A stretch of 64,000 bases of DNA from positions 1 through 64,000 of the forward strand of contig JADJMV010000015.1 in assembly GCA_016709445.1 (NCBI GenBank), read 5' to 3'. This document shows positions 27,300-38,652 of the stretch, piece by piece (position 1 is the first letter of the stretch; each line of letters starts with the position of its first letter). The stretch comes from Phycisphaerales bacterium (lineage in GTDB: Bacteria; Planctomycetota; Phycisphaerae; Phycisphaerales; UBA1924). A program made the position numbers and the translations under genes. Under the pieces are notes generated by a model. It ran no database searches. It saw nothing but the letters and a program-made list of their open reading frames with translations, and was not told where the DNA came from.

Positions 27300-27787
27300 G
27301 CGATCGCACGGGTGTGCTCTTCGTGTGCCTGGGCAACATCTGCCGATCGCCGATGGCCGAGGGGATCTTCCTCCACTTGGCGGAGGCTCGCGGTGTGTGG
27401 GGGCGGTTCGACGTGGACTCCTGCGGCCTGGGGAGTTGGCACGTTGGGGAGCGGCCGGACGCGCGGGCGCTGGCGACGGCGGCGAGGCATGGCATCGAGC
27501 TGCCGAGCATCGCCCGGAAGGTGCACCCCCGCAGCGACTTCGACCGCTTCGACCTGCTGCTGCCGATGGATCTGGAGAACCGGGCCCGCCTGCTGGAGAT
27601 CGGGGCGCCTCCGTCCCGCGTGCGTCTGGTGCGGAGTTTCGACCCGAGCCTGGTGGGGCGACCGGAAGGGGAGATGCTGGTGCCGGACCCCTACCACGGG
27701 GGAGACGAGGGCTTCGAGCGCGTGTTCGAGATGCTGGAGAGGGCGTGCGCGGGGCTGCTGGATCAGCTCTCGATCGCGTCGCGGTAG
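27296..27787 (+). CDS. low-molecular-weight protein tyrosine phosphatase
   Basis: This 163-residue phosphatase has the P-loop CLGNICRS (Cys11, Arg17) right after the first strand, and the acid/base region VPDPYHGGDEGFERVFEMLE near 125. These define the LMW-PTP family. In bacteria many act on tyrosine kinases of polysaccharide export, and a possible glycosyltransferase lies directly upstream with an ATGA overlap; that link is inference. The last 25 bases overlap, in the opposite direction, the end of the small gene at 27763-28074. Confidence 0.94.
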   Translation: MSDRTGVLFVCLGNICRSPMAEGIFLHLAEARGVWGRFDVDSCGLGSWHVGERPDARALATAARHGIELPSIARKVHPRSDFDRFDLLLPMDLENRARLLEIGAPPSRVRLVRSFDPSLVGRPEGEMLVPDPYHGGDEGFERVFEMLERACAGLLDQLSIASR

Positions 27788-28074
27788 GGCGCTGCGGACT
27801 CGATCAATCGGGCGGCGACGCGATCGATGGAGTCCATGGCTCGCTGGCTTGGGGCGAGGCCCATCCACCCGAACTCAATCTGCTGCAGGTAGTCTTGCAG
27901 CGCGGAGTTCGCTCCGGCAAGCGCCAGGTCGGCTGCCTTGGCGGCGTAACTGGAGTACTCGTCGCGGGCCTCTGGATGGCTGTTGATCCCGATGGGGTCC
28001 CACTCACCCCAGAGGATTGCATCAACGCCTGCGACCAGGCGGCGGGTCAGCGGTTTGGGCAGCCGATCGATCAC
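27763..28074 (-). CDS. small hypothetical protein, translationally coupled to sucB
   Basis: This 103-residue protein starts with GTG, which overlaps the sucB stop (GTGA). It has [20 protein letters not shown] and [14 protein letters not shown], a pattern seen in small uncharacterised bacterial proteins with a conserved W-DP-G-N and a DEYxxY motif, in some genomes near immunity-type genes; I cannot name the family. It also overlaps the phosphatase gene by 25 bases on the other strand. The codon pattern and neat overlap support it as real. Confidence 0.6.
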   Translation of the reverse strand: MIDRLPKPLTRRLVAGVDAILWGEWDPIGINSHPEARDEYSSYAAKAADLALAGANSALQDYLQQIEFGWMGLAPSQRAMDSIDRVAARLIESAAPYRDAIES

Positions 28075-29409
28075 AGGTCGAGCATGAGACGCTCGGGGTG
28101 CTCGATGGCGTTCTTGATGTTGACCAGGAACGTCACGGCCTCCGAGCCGTCGATGATGCGGTGGTCGTAGCTGAGGGCGAGGTACATCATCGGCCGGATG
28201 GCGACCTCTCCGGGGCGGTCGGGGTGCTCGACGGCGCGATTCTTGATCGCGTGCATGCCGAGGATGGCCGACTGGGGCGGGTTGAGGATCGGTGTCGACA
28301 TCAGGCTGCCGAAGATGCCGCCGTTGGTGATGGTGAAGGTGCCTCCCTGGAGGTCGGCGAGGTCGAGCTTGCCGTCTTTGGCCCGGATGGCGAGGTCCTT
28401 GATCGTGGACTCGATCCCGGCGAAGGTGAGGGTTTCGGCGTTTCGGATCACGGGGACGACGAGGCCCTTGGGGCTGGCGACGGCGATGGCGACGTCGCAG
28501 TAGTCGTGAGACTCGATGGCGGGCTGGCCGTCGTCGCCGGCGACGATGAAGGCGTTGACCGTCGGGGAGGCGCGCAGGGCGCCGGTGACGGCCTTGACGA
28601 AGAAGGACATGAAGCCCAGGCCGATGCCGTGCTTCTTCTCGAAGCTCTCTTTGTATCGCTTGCGCAGCTCCATCACGGCGGTCATGTCACACTCGTTGAA
28701 CGTGGTGAGCATGGCGGCCGTGTGCTGGGCGTCGACGAGGCGCGCGGCGAGGCGCTGACGGAGCGGCGTCATCTTCTTGCGGGAGGTCGAGCGGGCTCCG
28801 GTCGCCGGTGTGGGGGCCGCGGGGGCGGCGAGGCCCGCCGGAGCGCCGTTCTCCGGGTGCGGGGTCTGGAGGTAGGCAAGCACATCCTGCTCGCGGATGC
28901 GTCCGCCGGCGCCGGTGCCGACGACGCGTCCCAGGTCGACGTTCTGTTCCTTGGCGATCCGTTCGGCCAGCGGCGTGGCGCGGACATCGTGGGCGGCCGG
29001 CGCGGCGAGCGGCGCGGGAGCCGGGCTTGGGCGCTGGGGCGGGACTCGCCGGCTCTGGCCGGGGTGCGGGCTGGGCCGCGGCGGGGGCCCTGGCTTCCTC
29101 GGCGGGCTTGCTTGCGGGCTTATCTGCGGGCTTACCGGCTGGCGGGCTGGCCGGCTGGCCGGCGGGCTTGCTCGCGGTTTCGTCGACGGAGCCGACCACG
29201 GCGCCGACGGCGACCTCATCGCCCTCGCGGGCGATGCGCTTGAGGAGTCCCGCGGCTGGGGCGGTGATCTCCATGGTGATCTTGTCGGTCTCGAGATCGA
29301 GGACAGGCTCGTCGCGTTCGACGAAGTCGCCGTCGGCCTTGCGCCAGGTGGAGATGACGCCGGAGGTCACGCTCTCGCCGACGGTGGGGATGACGATATC
29401 GGTAGCCAT
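28071..29409 (-). CDS. sucB: dihydrolipoyllysine succinyltransferase E2 (frameshifted near 29025)
   Basis: This is a 445-residue E2 of 2-oxoglutarate dehydrogenase after one frameshift is joined. The lipoyl domain (1-75) has [10 protein letters not shown] with lipoyl-Lys43. An Ala/Pro/Lys-rich linker (about 80-135) follows, and the break lies inside it, near 29020-29033, where one extra base is present. The peripheral-subunit-binding domain has [16 protein letters not shown], and the catalytic domain ends [15 protein letters not shown] with the active His and Asp. It moves the succinyl group from E1 to CoA. sucA lies 18 bases upstream. The last codon overlaps the GTG of the small gene. Confidence 0.94.
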
Positions 29410-29427
29410 CGGGCGTGTTCCTCTGCG

Positions 29428-32282
29428 TCAGGCTTTGGCGGCCGCGGCGACGGCGCTGTTGGAGGCCTCGCTCGCGCTCAGCGGGCCGATGATGGTCTCG
29501 AGGAGCGTTTCCTGCTCCTTCTTGTGGACACGTTTGGACCCGACGGCGGGTGTCGGGCTGGACGGGCGGCCGATGTATCGGCCGTTGATGCCGAGTTCGT
29601 CCCGGAGGCGGTCGAGCACGAAGAGTCCGGCGCCGGCGTTGCGAGGCTCCTCCTGGCCGAAGATGATCTCGGCCTTTGCGGGGTAGCGCGCGGCGATCTC
29701 CTTGAAGAGCTCGGTGTGGAATGGGTAGATCTGCTCGACGCGCACGAGGGCGACGTCGGGCCGGTTGAGTTCGTCACGCCGGACCGCGAGTTCGTGGTAG
29801 AACTTGCCGGTGCAGAGCACGATCTGCTTGACGGCGCGCCGGTCTGCACCCGCGACCTCGAACCTGGGGTCGTCGATGAGTTCGTGGAAGTGTCCGGTCT
29901 GGAGTTCCTCGATCGTGCCGGTCGGGACCCGGAGGAGGCTCTTGGGGGTGAAGACCACCAGCGGCTTGCGGAAGGCCCGCCCCATCTGGCGGCGGAGCAC
30001 GTGGAAGATCTGCGGGGCGGTCGAGGGATACACGATTTGGAGGTTATTGCCGGCGCAGAGCTTGAGGAACCGCTCCATGCGGCCGGACGAGTGCTCGGGG
30101 CCCGCGCCCTCGTAACCGTGCGGGAGGAGCATCACCAGGCCGGACCATCGCTCCCATTTGGCCTCGGCGGAGGCGAGGAACTGGTCGATGATGACCTGCG
30201 CGCCGTTGACGAAGTCGCCGAACTGGGCCTCCCACAGCACGAGCATGTTGGGGTCGGCGAGCGAGTAGCCGTAGTCGAACCCGAGGACCGAGGCCTCGGA
30301 GAGCGGGCTGTCGTACACGCAGAGGCGGGCCTGCTGCTTGGCGGGGTCGAACTGGCCGAGGTGCGGATCCCAGACGGGGCGCATCTGGTTGAGCGGCGTG
30401 CAGGGCGCGCTGGTATCGAAATCGCGGAGGACGGCATGGCGGTGGCTGAAGGTGCCCCGCCGGCTGTCCTGACCGCTGAGGCGGATCGCGACGCCCTCCA
30501 AGCGGCGGCTGCCGAACGCGAGGCTCTCGGCGTCGGCGTAGCTGATGTCCCGGGTCTCGAGCAATGCGGCGCGGGCCTCGAGGAGCCGCTGGAGCTTGGG
30601 GTTGACATGGAAGCCCTCGGGCACGCGCCCGAGGCCCGCGCAGATCTCCGCGAGCATGTCGCGTGAGACGCCGGTGGGCACAGGCTCGAACTTGAAGCGG
30701 CGGTCCACGCCGACCCACCGGGCACTGCCGGGGTCGATCGTCGGGTCGTAGGGCGATGAGCGGGCTGCCTGCTGGGCCAGTTCGAGCGACTCGTCGAGCT
30801 TCTGGCGGATCGCCTTCATGTCGTCCTCATTGAGGACGCCCTCGGCGAGCAGACGCTCGGCGTAGATCTTGAGGACGCTGGGCTTGCGTTTGATCATGTT
30901 CGCCATGACCGGCTGGGTGAACGAGGCCTCGTCCTGCTCGTTGTGGCCGTACCGCCGGTAGCACCACATGTCGATGAAGACATCCTTGCGGAACGTGTGG
31001 CGGTATTCCATGGCCATCTGCGCCGCGGCGACGACGGCTTCGGGGTCTTCCCCGTTCACGTGCAGCACCGGGGCGTCGACCATCTTGGCGATGTCGGTGC
31101 AATAGCGGCTGGACCGGGAGTCCTCCGGCACCGTGGTGAAGCCGATCATGTTGTTGACGACGACATGGATCGTTCCGCCGGTCGTGTAGCCCTCGATCTG
31201 CGAGAAATTGACCAGCTCCGCGACGATGCCCTGGCCCGCGATCGCCGCGTCGCCGTGGACGATGAGCGGGATCACGCGCCGGCGCTCGTGGTCGCCCTTG
31301 AGTCGTTGCTTGGCGCGGCAACGGCCCTCGACGACGGCGCCGACCGCCTCGAGGTGGCTCGGGTTGCTGGCCAGCGCGAGGTGGATCCTGCGGCCCCCAT
31401 GCATCTCGCGCTCGCCCGAGTAGCCGCGGTGGTACTTCACGTCGCCGCCGCCGTCGACGAAGTCGGCGTCCCAGTTCTCCTCGAACTCGGTGAAGATCTG
31501 GGCGTGGGTCTTCCCGATGATGTTGTTCAGGACGTTGAGCCGGCCGCGGTGGGCCATGCCGATGACGATCTCGTCGGCGCCGTGGGTCGCGGCGGCCTCG
31601 ACGATGCGGTCGAGCAGCGGGATCAGCGATTCGGCGCCCTCGAGGCTGAACCGCTTGTCGCCCGGGTACCGCTTGGCGATGAAGCGTTCGAACTCCTCGG
31701 CGTGGAGGAGCTGTCCGAGGACGTGCGCTTTCTCGCCGCGGGAGAGCGCGATCCTTCCCTGCCCGGTCTCGAAGCGTTCGAGCCACCACCGCCGCTCCTC
31801 GACGCGCCGATGTGCATGAACTCGATCGCCGAGGAGCCGCAGTAGGTGGATTCGAGATAGGCGACCAGCGACCCAACCGGGGAGACGTCGGCGTGCAGGC
31901 CTCGGACGGCCGTGACATCGGCTTCCAACCCCATGTCCGCGGCCGAGAGGCCGTGAAACTCGGGGGCGAGGGAGGCGTGGGGTTCCGAGGGGCGGCCGAA
32001 GGGGTCCAGCTTGGCGGCGACGTGGCCGAATTCCCTGTAGGCCTCGACGAGGGAGTCCACCCCCGACTGGAAATGCGATGCCGAGCCATGGGGGGTGTTC
32101 CCCGGGGCCGACGCGGCGCGAGGGGCGGCCCCATTTTGCGCGAATTCGAAGCCACGAAAGAAGGCCGCCATCTCCGGTGGGACGGCGGCCGGATCGGCTT
32201 GGAACGCTGAATACATCTGCTCGAGGTACTCGGCGTTCCAGCCGTTGACGGAAGGTGGTACAGGCTTTGGTTGGGTATTCAT
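29428..32282 (-). CDS. sucA: 2-oxoglutarate dehydrogenase E1 (frameshifted near 31805)
   Basis: This is a 951-residue thiamine-diphosphate enzyme after one missing base (near 31803-31808) is restored. The N-terminal part starts MNTQPKPVPPSVNGWNAEYL and reads through EFMHIG, then continues VEERRWWLERFE in the next frame. TPP and active-site motifs are GMAHRGRLNVLNNI and VHGDAAIAGQG; a late segment QEEPRNAGAG is typical. It decarboxylates 2-oxoglutarate and passes the succinyl unit to SucB. A good sigma-70-like promoter lies about 65-95 bases upstream. Confidence 0.95.
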
Positions 32283-32346
32283 CGCGGCACTCGGCCCCGA
32301 AAGCCCCTCCGCCCGAAGCGCGCAGGGCCATCTGTGCGTTTCAAAG

Positions 32347-32377
32347 ATCCTAGGCGGAACTATCGGCACCCTGTCAA
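32347..32377 (-). promoter_or_regulatory. sigma-70-like promoter of sucA
   Basis: On the minus strand TTGACA (32377-32372) is followed after 19 bases by TAGGAT (32352-32347). The spacer is two longer than the ideal 17, but the -35 is perfect and the region is the only one of low GC in the gap. It would give a leader of about 60 bases before the sucA ATG at 32282. No other feature lies in the gap between sucA and the pstB stop at 32433. Confidence 0.5.
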
Positions 32378-32432
32378 CGCTGATCCTCAAATCGTGACGG
32401 ATCGGGGCGCGGTTTCCCTTGGGGGATGGTTG

Positions 32433-33317
32433 CTATCCGAATCGACCCCGGACGTAGTCCTCGGTCTCGGTCAGGTGCGGGTTCTGGAAGATCTCGGCGG
32501 TCCGGCCATACTCGACCAGCCGCCCGAGATACATGAACGCGGTGAAATCGGACACCCGACTCGCTTGTTGCATGTTGTGGGTCACGATAATGACCGTGTA
32601 CCGGGTCGAGATCTCGTGGATGAGTTCCTCGATCCGGAGGGTGGCGATGGGGTCGAGCGCGGAGCAGGGCTCGTCGAGTAGGAGCACCTCGGGCTCGGCG
32701 ACGATGGCCCGGGCGATACAGAGCCTCTGCTGCTGCCCGCCGGAGAGCCCGAGGGCGGAGGTGTGCAGCCGATCCTTGACCTCGGCCCAGAGGGCGGCCC
32801 CTCTGAGGGCGCGCTCGCAGGCCTCGACGAGGACGGCCTTGCGGCGCTCCCCGTCGATCCGGAGCGGGTAGATCACGTTCTCAAAGATTGACATCGGGAA
32901 GGGGTTGGGCTTCTGGAAGACCATGCCCATGCGTTTGCGGAGGTCGATGACATCCACACCGGGGTCGTAGAGGGACTGCCCGTTGAGGTACATGCCACCC
33001 TCGATGCGGACCGAGTCGATCAGATCGTTGAGTCGGTTGACCGAGCGGAGCAGGGTGGACTTGCCGCAGCCGGAGGGGCCGATCAGTGCGGTGACCTGAC
33101 CCTTGGGGATGTGCATCGATATGGAGTGCAGGGCCTGGGACTGGCCGTACCAGAGCCGGAACTCACGGATATCGAGGATGGGCTCGGTCGAGGCGAGGGT
33201 GCTGTGAACCTCTGCCAGGACGGTTTCGCCCCGCTCGATGCGCTGGATGACGGAGGGTGTGGTCGCCCCGTTGGCCGGCATCGGGTTGTTGTGGGGCGGG
33301 GCGTTCATGAGCGTCAT
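32433..33317 (-). CDS. pstB: phosphate ABC transporter ATP-binding protein
   Basis: This 294-residue ABC ATPase of the high-affinity phosphate importer has Walker [10 protein letters not shown], signature [13 protein letters not shown] and Walker [14 protein letters not shown]. The N terminus has an additional 50 or so residues before the usual PstB start. The ATG at 33317 is supported by GGAGG 8 bases upstream; a second ATG three codons later is possible. It is the last pst gene, 23 bases after pstA. No phoU follows; sucA comes next on the same strand with its own promoter. Confidence 0.95.
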   Translation of the reverse strand: MTLMNAPPHNNPMPANGATTPSVIQRIERGETVLAEVHSTLASTEPILDIREFRLWYGQSQALHSISMHIPKGQVTALIGPSGCGKSTLLRSVNRLNDLIDSVRIEGGMYLNGQSLYDPGVDVIDLRKRMGMVFQKPNPFPMSIFENVIYPLRIDGERRKAVLVEACERALRGAALWAEVKDRLHTSALGLSGGQQQRLCIARAIVAEPEVLLLDEPCSALDPIATLRIEELIHEISTRYTVIIVTHNMQQASRVSDFTAFMYLGRLVEYGRTAEIFQNPHLTETEDYVRGRFG

Positions 33318-33340
33318 TCTTGCAGGCCTCCGGTGGCGGG

Positions 33341-35722
33341 TCAGAAGTGGCCCGATCCAACCTTCCGACGCACCCGGGCTCTGAGCGCGACGGCCGCGAG
33401 GTTCAGGGTGAAGATGATCATGATGAGCAGGAGCGTGCTTGTCCAGACAAGCGGCCGTGCGGCCTCGGAGTCTGGGCTTTGGAAACCGAGGTCGTAGATA
33501 TGGAATCCCAGATGCATGAAGCTGCGTTCGAGGTGGAGGAAGGGTGGTTCGGTGGAGACCGGGAGCTCTGGGGCCCACTTGAGCGCACCGACGAGCATGA
33601 GGGGGGCGACCTCTCCGGCGCCGCGGGCCATGGCCAGGATCATCCCCGTGAGGATCCCGGGCGTGGCGGTCGGGAGCACGATGCGCCGGATCGTCTGCCA
33701 TTTGGAGGCGCCGCACCCGTAGCTGCCCTCGCGGAGCGAGGGTTGGACGGCCGCGATCGCTTCCTCGGTGGAGACGATGACGACGGGCAGGGTGAGCAGG
33801 GCAAGGGTGAGGGAGGCCCAGAGCAGGCCGCGTTTGCCGAATGTGGGGTCGGGGAGCTTGGACTCAAAGAGCCCGTGGAAGAAGGGTGAGGTTGCGAGCA
33901 GGACGGCGACCATGGCGAGCGCGCCACACCACCCCAGGCCGCCAAGCCAGCGGAGCACCTTGGCGCGGCGCGAGTCGGGGCGTGCGGGCTTTCGCACGCC
34001 GAGGGCGCCGAGGACGATCGCGGTGAGCACGACGAAGACGACGGCCGCGAAGACAAACCACCATCGGAAGAGGGGCATCGCGGCGCCGGCGGCTGGGCCG
34101 GCATCGATGTAGCCTCCGAGTGCATAGCAGAAGAATCCGAGCCCGAAGACCCCGTAGACGATGCTGGGCACGCCGGCGAGATTATTCACCGCGATGCGGA
34201 TGATGCTCGTGATGAGCCCCTGCTTGGCGTATTCGCGGAGGTAGAGGGCGGCGAGGACGCCGAGCGGCACGACGATGATGCTGAGGAGGATGGTCAGCAG
34301 CACCGTGCCGAAGATCACGGGGAAGACGCCGCCCTCGGTGTTGGCCTCTCGGGGATCGTCGAGGAGAAACTCGCGCCATCGATCGAGATAGATCCCGACC
34401 TTTCCCAGGGTCGAGAGCGCATTGGGCTGGATGATGCGGACAACCTGCGAGAGACGCATCGGCTCTTCCGGCGTCGTCTGTCGCTCCGGCGCGAATCGAC
34501 CCGTGCCGGGTGCGTCGATGTAGACCCTGAGGGCGCTGTTGGCCTCGGTCGCGGCGGCGATCTGGGAGGACACATCTTGGTACTCGCCCTGGAGCCGCTC
34601 CTGGGCTTCTGCTGCGCTGGCACGGACTTTGGCGAGGCCCTCGGGGGTCGTGGACTGCGCTCCCGGCGTGCCCAGCCAGGCGGCGAGGAGGCACGAGGCC
34701 GCCAGCACGCCGGAGCAGCGGAACACAACCCGGCGCGCGGGCGGGGCATCTCCGCGGCTCTCGCCTGCCGGACGCCGCAGCGACGCGAGGCATGCCGCGG
34801 CGGCGCCGATCGCGACGGCAACGAGCAGCCACCGGAGCGGCGCGGCCAAGCCTCTCGGGTGTTCGGAGCGTTGGGCCCGGTCGAACTCGATCTGGGCCTG
34901 TGTGAGGCGTTCACGCCACGCGGTGAGCTGCTCGTTGATCGGGCCGATCTTGTGGCGCTGGAGGCGTCGGATGAGGTCCCGGCTTCGGATCGCGTCGGGC
35001 AGGAAGCTCTGGATGGCCGTCCACGAGGCCCCGGGACCATCGGCGATGTATTTCCGCGTGATCACGACGGGGCGTGGCTTGCCGTCCGCGCCCGGGCGGA
35101 TGGCGAGCTGCCTCGTGGTGCGGCCGGCGAGGCCGTCGGCCGGGCTCGGGGGCTCCTCGGCGGGGAGCGCGAGCACGGGTGCGCCGGAATCGTCGAGCGG
35201 GGCATCTTCCGTAGCTTGCGAGACCACGGCGCGGGGCACGCCGAGGAACACGCCCCACTCCACACGCTCTACGAGTGTCGCGTCTTTCGGCCTGTCGATG
35301 CCGCTGATGTCGGAGAGGTCGACCCAGCGGAACGGCTCCTGCCCGATATCCCGATTGCCGATGCGGTACAGCCGCCGCATCGGGCGGCCGTCGCTTGAGA
35401 GCGAACTCTTGGGAGCGGCGCCGTCGCGGACGCGCTGGGCGAGTTCACGGCGGGCATCGGCGGGCGCTTCGAATGCCTCCTCGGCGACCGGCATGCCGAG
35501 GAACTGCTCGCCGGAGGTGAGCGTGACGAGATCGATGGGGGCGGGCCAGAATGTGCGGAGCCCGTGCACCGCGATGAGGACGAGGAGGCCGGCGATGGCC
35601 GCGAGATTGATCAGCAGGGCGGCGCCCATGAGCCAGACCATGGGTTCGCCCCGCCCGTGCCGGCCTGTGCGTCGGGCGGCGGCGGTGTTCGGTGGGCTGG
35701 GCTGTGCGGGCTGGGTTGGCAT
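33341..35722 (-). CDS. pstA: phosphate ABC transporter permease PstA with a large N-terminal insert
   Basis: This 793-residue protein is much longer than typical PstA (about 280-300). Residues about 30-55 are a first membrane helix. Residues about 60-290 form a long soluble region. A coiled-coil-like stretch follows between two further helices near 300-420. The real permease core runs from about 475 ([20 protein letters not shown]) to the end, with the EAA-like loop [19 protein letters not shown] and [14 protein letters not shown]. Related long PstA forms occur in some bacteria, but this size is unusual. It sits five bases after the pstC stop. Confidence 0.9.
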   Translation of the reverse strand: MPTQPAQPSPPNTAAARRTGRHGRGEPMVWLMGAALLINLAAIAGLLVLIAVHGLRTFWPAPIDLVTLTSGEQFLGMPVAEEAFEAPADARRELAQRVRDGAAPKSSLSSDGRPMRRLYRIGNRDIGQEPFRWVDLSDISGIDRPKDATLVERVEWGVFLGVPRAVVSQATEDAPLDDSGAPVLALPAEEPPSPADGLAGRTTRQLAIRPGADGKPRPVVITRKYIADGPGASWTAIQSFLPDAIRSRDLIRRLQRHKIGPINEQLTAWRERLTQAQIEFDRAQRSEHPRGLAAPLRWLLVAVAIGAAAACLASLRRPAGESRGDAPPARRVVFRCSGVLAASCLLAAWLGTPGAQSTTPEGLAKVRASAAEAQERLQGEYQDVSSQIAAATEANSALRVYIDAPGTGRFAPERQTTPEEPMRLSQVVRIIQPNALSTLGKVGIYLDRWREFLLDDPREANTEGGVFPVIFGTVLLTILLSIIVVPLGVLAALYLREYAKQGLITSIIRIAVNNLAGVPSIVYGVFGLGFFCYALGGYIDAGPAAGAAMPLFRWWFVFAAVVFVVLTAIVLGALGVRKPARPDSRRAKVLRWLGGLGWCGALAMVAVLLATSPFFHGLFESKLPDPTFGKRGLLWASLTLALLTLPVVIVSTEEAIAAVQPSLREGSYGCGASKWQTIRRIVLPTATPGILTGMILAMARGAGEVAPLMLVGALKWAPELPVSTEPPFLHLERSFMHLGFHIYDLGFQSPDSEAARPLVWTSTLLLIMIIFTLNLAAVALRARVRRKVGSGHF

Positions 35723-35726
35723 GAGT

Positions 35727-38539
35727 CTAGAGGAGGGCGTTTTTCTTGCGGTACTTCTGTCGAACGATCTCGGCCGTCGTGTTGATGACGAACGTCATGA
35801 GGAAGAGCACGAGGCCGCAAACGAAGAGGACGCGGTAGAGCGCTTCCCCCTTCGGGGCCTCGGGGAGTTCCACGGCGATGTTGGCGGCGAGGGTGCGGAA
35901 GCCCTCGAAAATGTTGAGATCCATCGTGGGCGTGTTCCCGGTCGCCATCAGCACGATCATGGTCTCGCCGACGGCGCGGCCGAGTCCGATCATGGAGGCG
36001 GAGAAGATTCCGGATGCGGCGACGGGGAGCACCACTCGGACCGCGGTCTGCCAGCGGGAAGCGCCCGCACCGAGCGAGGCGGCGCGGAGCATGTTGGGCA
36101 CGGCGGAGAGGGCGTCCTCGCTGATCGTGTAGATGACCGGCACGATGGCAACCCCCATGATCAGTCCGACGACCAGGGTGTTGCGCGGCGAGAACGGGCC
36201 CAGGATCGAGTCGCGGGGATCAAGCCCGAGCGCGGTGAGCAACCAGGCGCCGATCGCTGCGAGGGCGATCGTCGCCAGGACGCAGAGCACCGGCGTGGCG
36301 ATGGCGGCACCGATCTCGGCGGCGTCGCCGGCGGGGGCGAGGGCTCGCCTTGCGGCGATAACGGAGCGGCGGCAGAGCGGCACGGCGAGCGCCACCGCGA
36401 GGGGGATGCAGGCGGCGAACCAGCCGGGCCATGGGCCGCCGATCTCGCCGTTGAGCCATCGGCGGACTCCGGGTTCGTCGAGCCCCCTGTCGGCGAGGGA
36501 GCGCCGGAACGCGCCGGGATCGTTCTCCACCTCGACCGGCTCGACGACGCCCCCGGCACGGAAGTAGAGCCCGACGCGGCGGAGCCGCCGTTCCTCGTCG
36601 GGGCTCATCGTCTCGCGAACGCCGACCCAGGCGGGGACGCGGGAGGCCTCGACGGGCTTGAACGAACCGCCGAGCACCAGCAGGTCCTGGTGGGTGGGCC
36701 GGAAGAGCACCCGCTCGACCGGGCCTCCCGCGACATCGCACAGCCCGATCCCGATGAGCAGACAGCACGCGATCAGGAGCAGTTCGACGCGGCGGCCGTA
36801 CCGGGAGATGACACGGTTGGGCAGCGCGGCCCAGACGCCCGCGCCGGCGAGGATCACGAGCGGGAGTACGACCGAGGCCAGGAGCAGGGCCGGGAGCGCC
36901 TGGCGTGCGAAGGGTGCGACGACCATCGCGGCGATGAACCCGAGCACGACGGAGGGAGGGAGGCCATGATCTCGATGGCGGGCTTGACCTTCCGCCGGAG
37001 CTTCGGCGCGAGGAACTCACTCGAGTAGATCGCGGCGAAGACCGCGAGCGGGCACGCGAACAGCATCGCCACGACCGTCGCCTTGAGGGTGCCGAAGACC
37101 AGCGGGGTCAGGCTGAGTTTGGCCTCTGCGGCGTCGTCTCCGGCGGAGCTTTGGTAGACGAACTGTGCGTCGGGCTGGCCCTCATAGTGCATGGGCGCGA
37201 AGAGCGACCGGAGCGTGATCTCCGGGTAGCCCGGCGAATACGCCGCCTGGAGGAGGGTGCCGTCGAGGTGCAAGATCGCGATCGCGTCGTTCTTCGGTGC
37301 GATCGCGGTGGCGATCACGGGCGAGGGTGTCGGCGCCGGGACACGGAGGATCGATTTCTCGCTCGAGACGTGACGGAGGGAGGCAGCGCCCAGGCGATCG
37401 CCCAGGAGCACGGATCGGTCTCGCCAACTGGTTGCGATCGAGGTGACCGCGCTGCCGGGGCCGGTGAACATGTGGCCCCTGACGAGGCGCTGTTGGTCCG
37501 GCGTGCCCGCGGCCGGGTCCGGGGCCGCGAACCATGCCTGCACGCTGCCGGCCTCGTCGGCGACCACGATTGTCCGAGAGCCAAGCAGCATGGTCGCGGC
37601 AGTGAGCGTGTGTTCGGAGAGCTGGATCGCCTCGGCGAGGGCGATCGGCTCGTCCTTCGGGTTGGCGGCAGCGTATCGCTGGCAGAGTCCGCTCTTCCAG
37701 AGGGCGAAGACGTGCTTTCCATCCCCAGTGACAAAGAGCCAGTCGGGCCTGTGGTCCTGGCCTTCGATCTCGAAAGGGAAGGCACTGACTGAGAGTCGGG
37801 GCGGCCCACCGCCAAGGGGCTTGATCACGCGGAGGAGGGAGTAGGAGGCGGGTCCCTCCTCCCGGACGGCCACGACGAACTCGCTGCGGTCGTCGGCGAA
37901 CGCGCCGATGCGACGAACGGCGCCGGCCCCGACCTTGAGCATGGCGGGCTGCGAGAACTCCAGCGCAGGGGCGGTCTCGCGAACCTGCTCCGCGCCGACG
38001 CGCTCGACGACCGGCGTCCACCCGTCCTCGGCGGGGCCTGCCGCGGGCCGACTCCCACCGATCGGGATATCTCGCTCGGAATCGTCGGGGACGCGGAGCC
38101 TGGATCGGAAGCGGATGGCGCCGACCTGGATCGAGCCGTCGGGATAGCCCAGCGCGATGCGTCCGTCGCGACTCCAGGGCGAGATCGCCGAAGGGGTCTG
38201 ATCCTTGGCGGCGAACCGGAACCGGCCGAGGGGCGCGCCGCTGGCGATGTGGAATGCCCTGAGATCGCCGTTCGCGCCGAGCAGAAGGATTGCCTGGTTG
38301 TACTCGTCGAGCTGGGCGGCGACGACGTCCGCGGCGTCGGGGATGGTCTGGCTGGTGCGGGCTCCAAGGGCGCCGGCGTTGAACAGCGGCAGGACCACGG
38401 AGACGAGGTAGATACAGATGCCCAGAACGGCGATGAGCACCGCGCCGCCGCCGGCCCGGATGACCGCTTCGGCGACGCGGTCGCGCCGGTAGACGCGCCG
38501 CGGGGTCTGGCGTGCGATGCGTGAGGGGCTGGGCGGCAT
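35727..38539 (-). CDS. pstC: phosphate ABC transporter permease PstC, oversized (frameshifted near 36957)
   Basis: Once one missing C (in the G-rich stretch 36952-36961) is restored this is a 937-residue protein; usual PstC has about 300-320. Residues about 30-55 are a membrane helix. Residues about 60-480 form a large soluble domain with repeated strand patterns (SRDGRIALGYPDGSIQVG, VTGDGKHVFALWKSG, WRDRSVLLGDRLG) like a beta-propeller. The permease helices follow, with the frame break at ASLPS/VVLGFI. The C-terminal core has GAGASRWQTAVRVVLPVAAS and GRAVGETMIVLMATGN. COG4590-type long PstC proteins are known; the propeller suggests a periplasmic sensing or docking role. Confidence 0.9.
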
Positions 38540-38573
38540 CGTCTCCGGTCCGTCTTGTGCCCTAGTCGAAAAT

Positions 38574-38601
38574 GCCCGCCGCTGGCGAATCAGCGGCGGG
38601 C
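38574..38601 (-). terminator. 10-bp hairpin with T-run between pstS and pstC
   Basis: GCCCGCCGCT and AGCGGCGGGC pair perfectly around an eight-base loop. On the minus strand the stem is followed by ATTTTCG. Located 52 bases after the pstS stop and 35 bases before pstC, it fits an intra-operon partial terminator that makes PstS more abundant than the permease, a common arrangement in pst operons. Confidence 0.7.
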
Positions 38602-38652
38602 CGGATCGTAGTCCGATGCAGTTGGGGCTGCCCCGGCCGGGGCAAGACCTGA

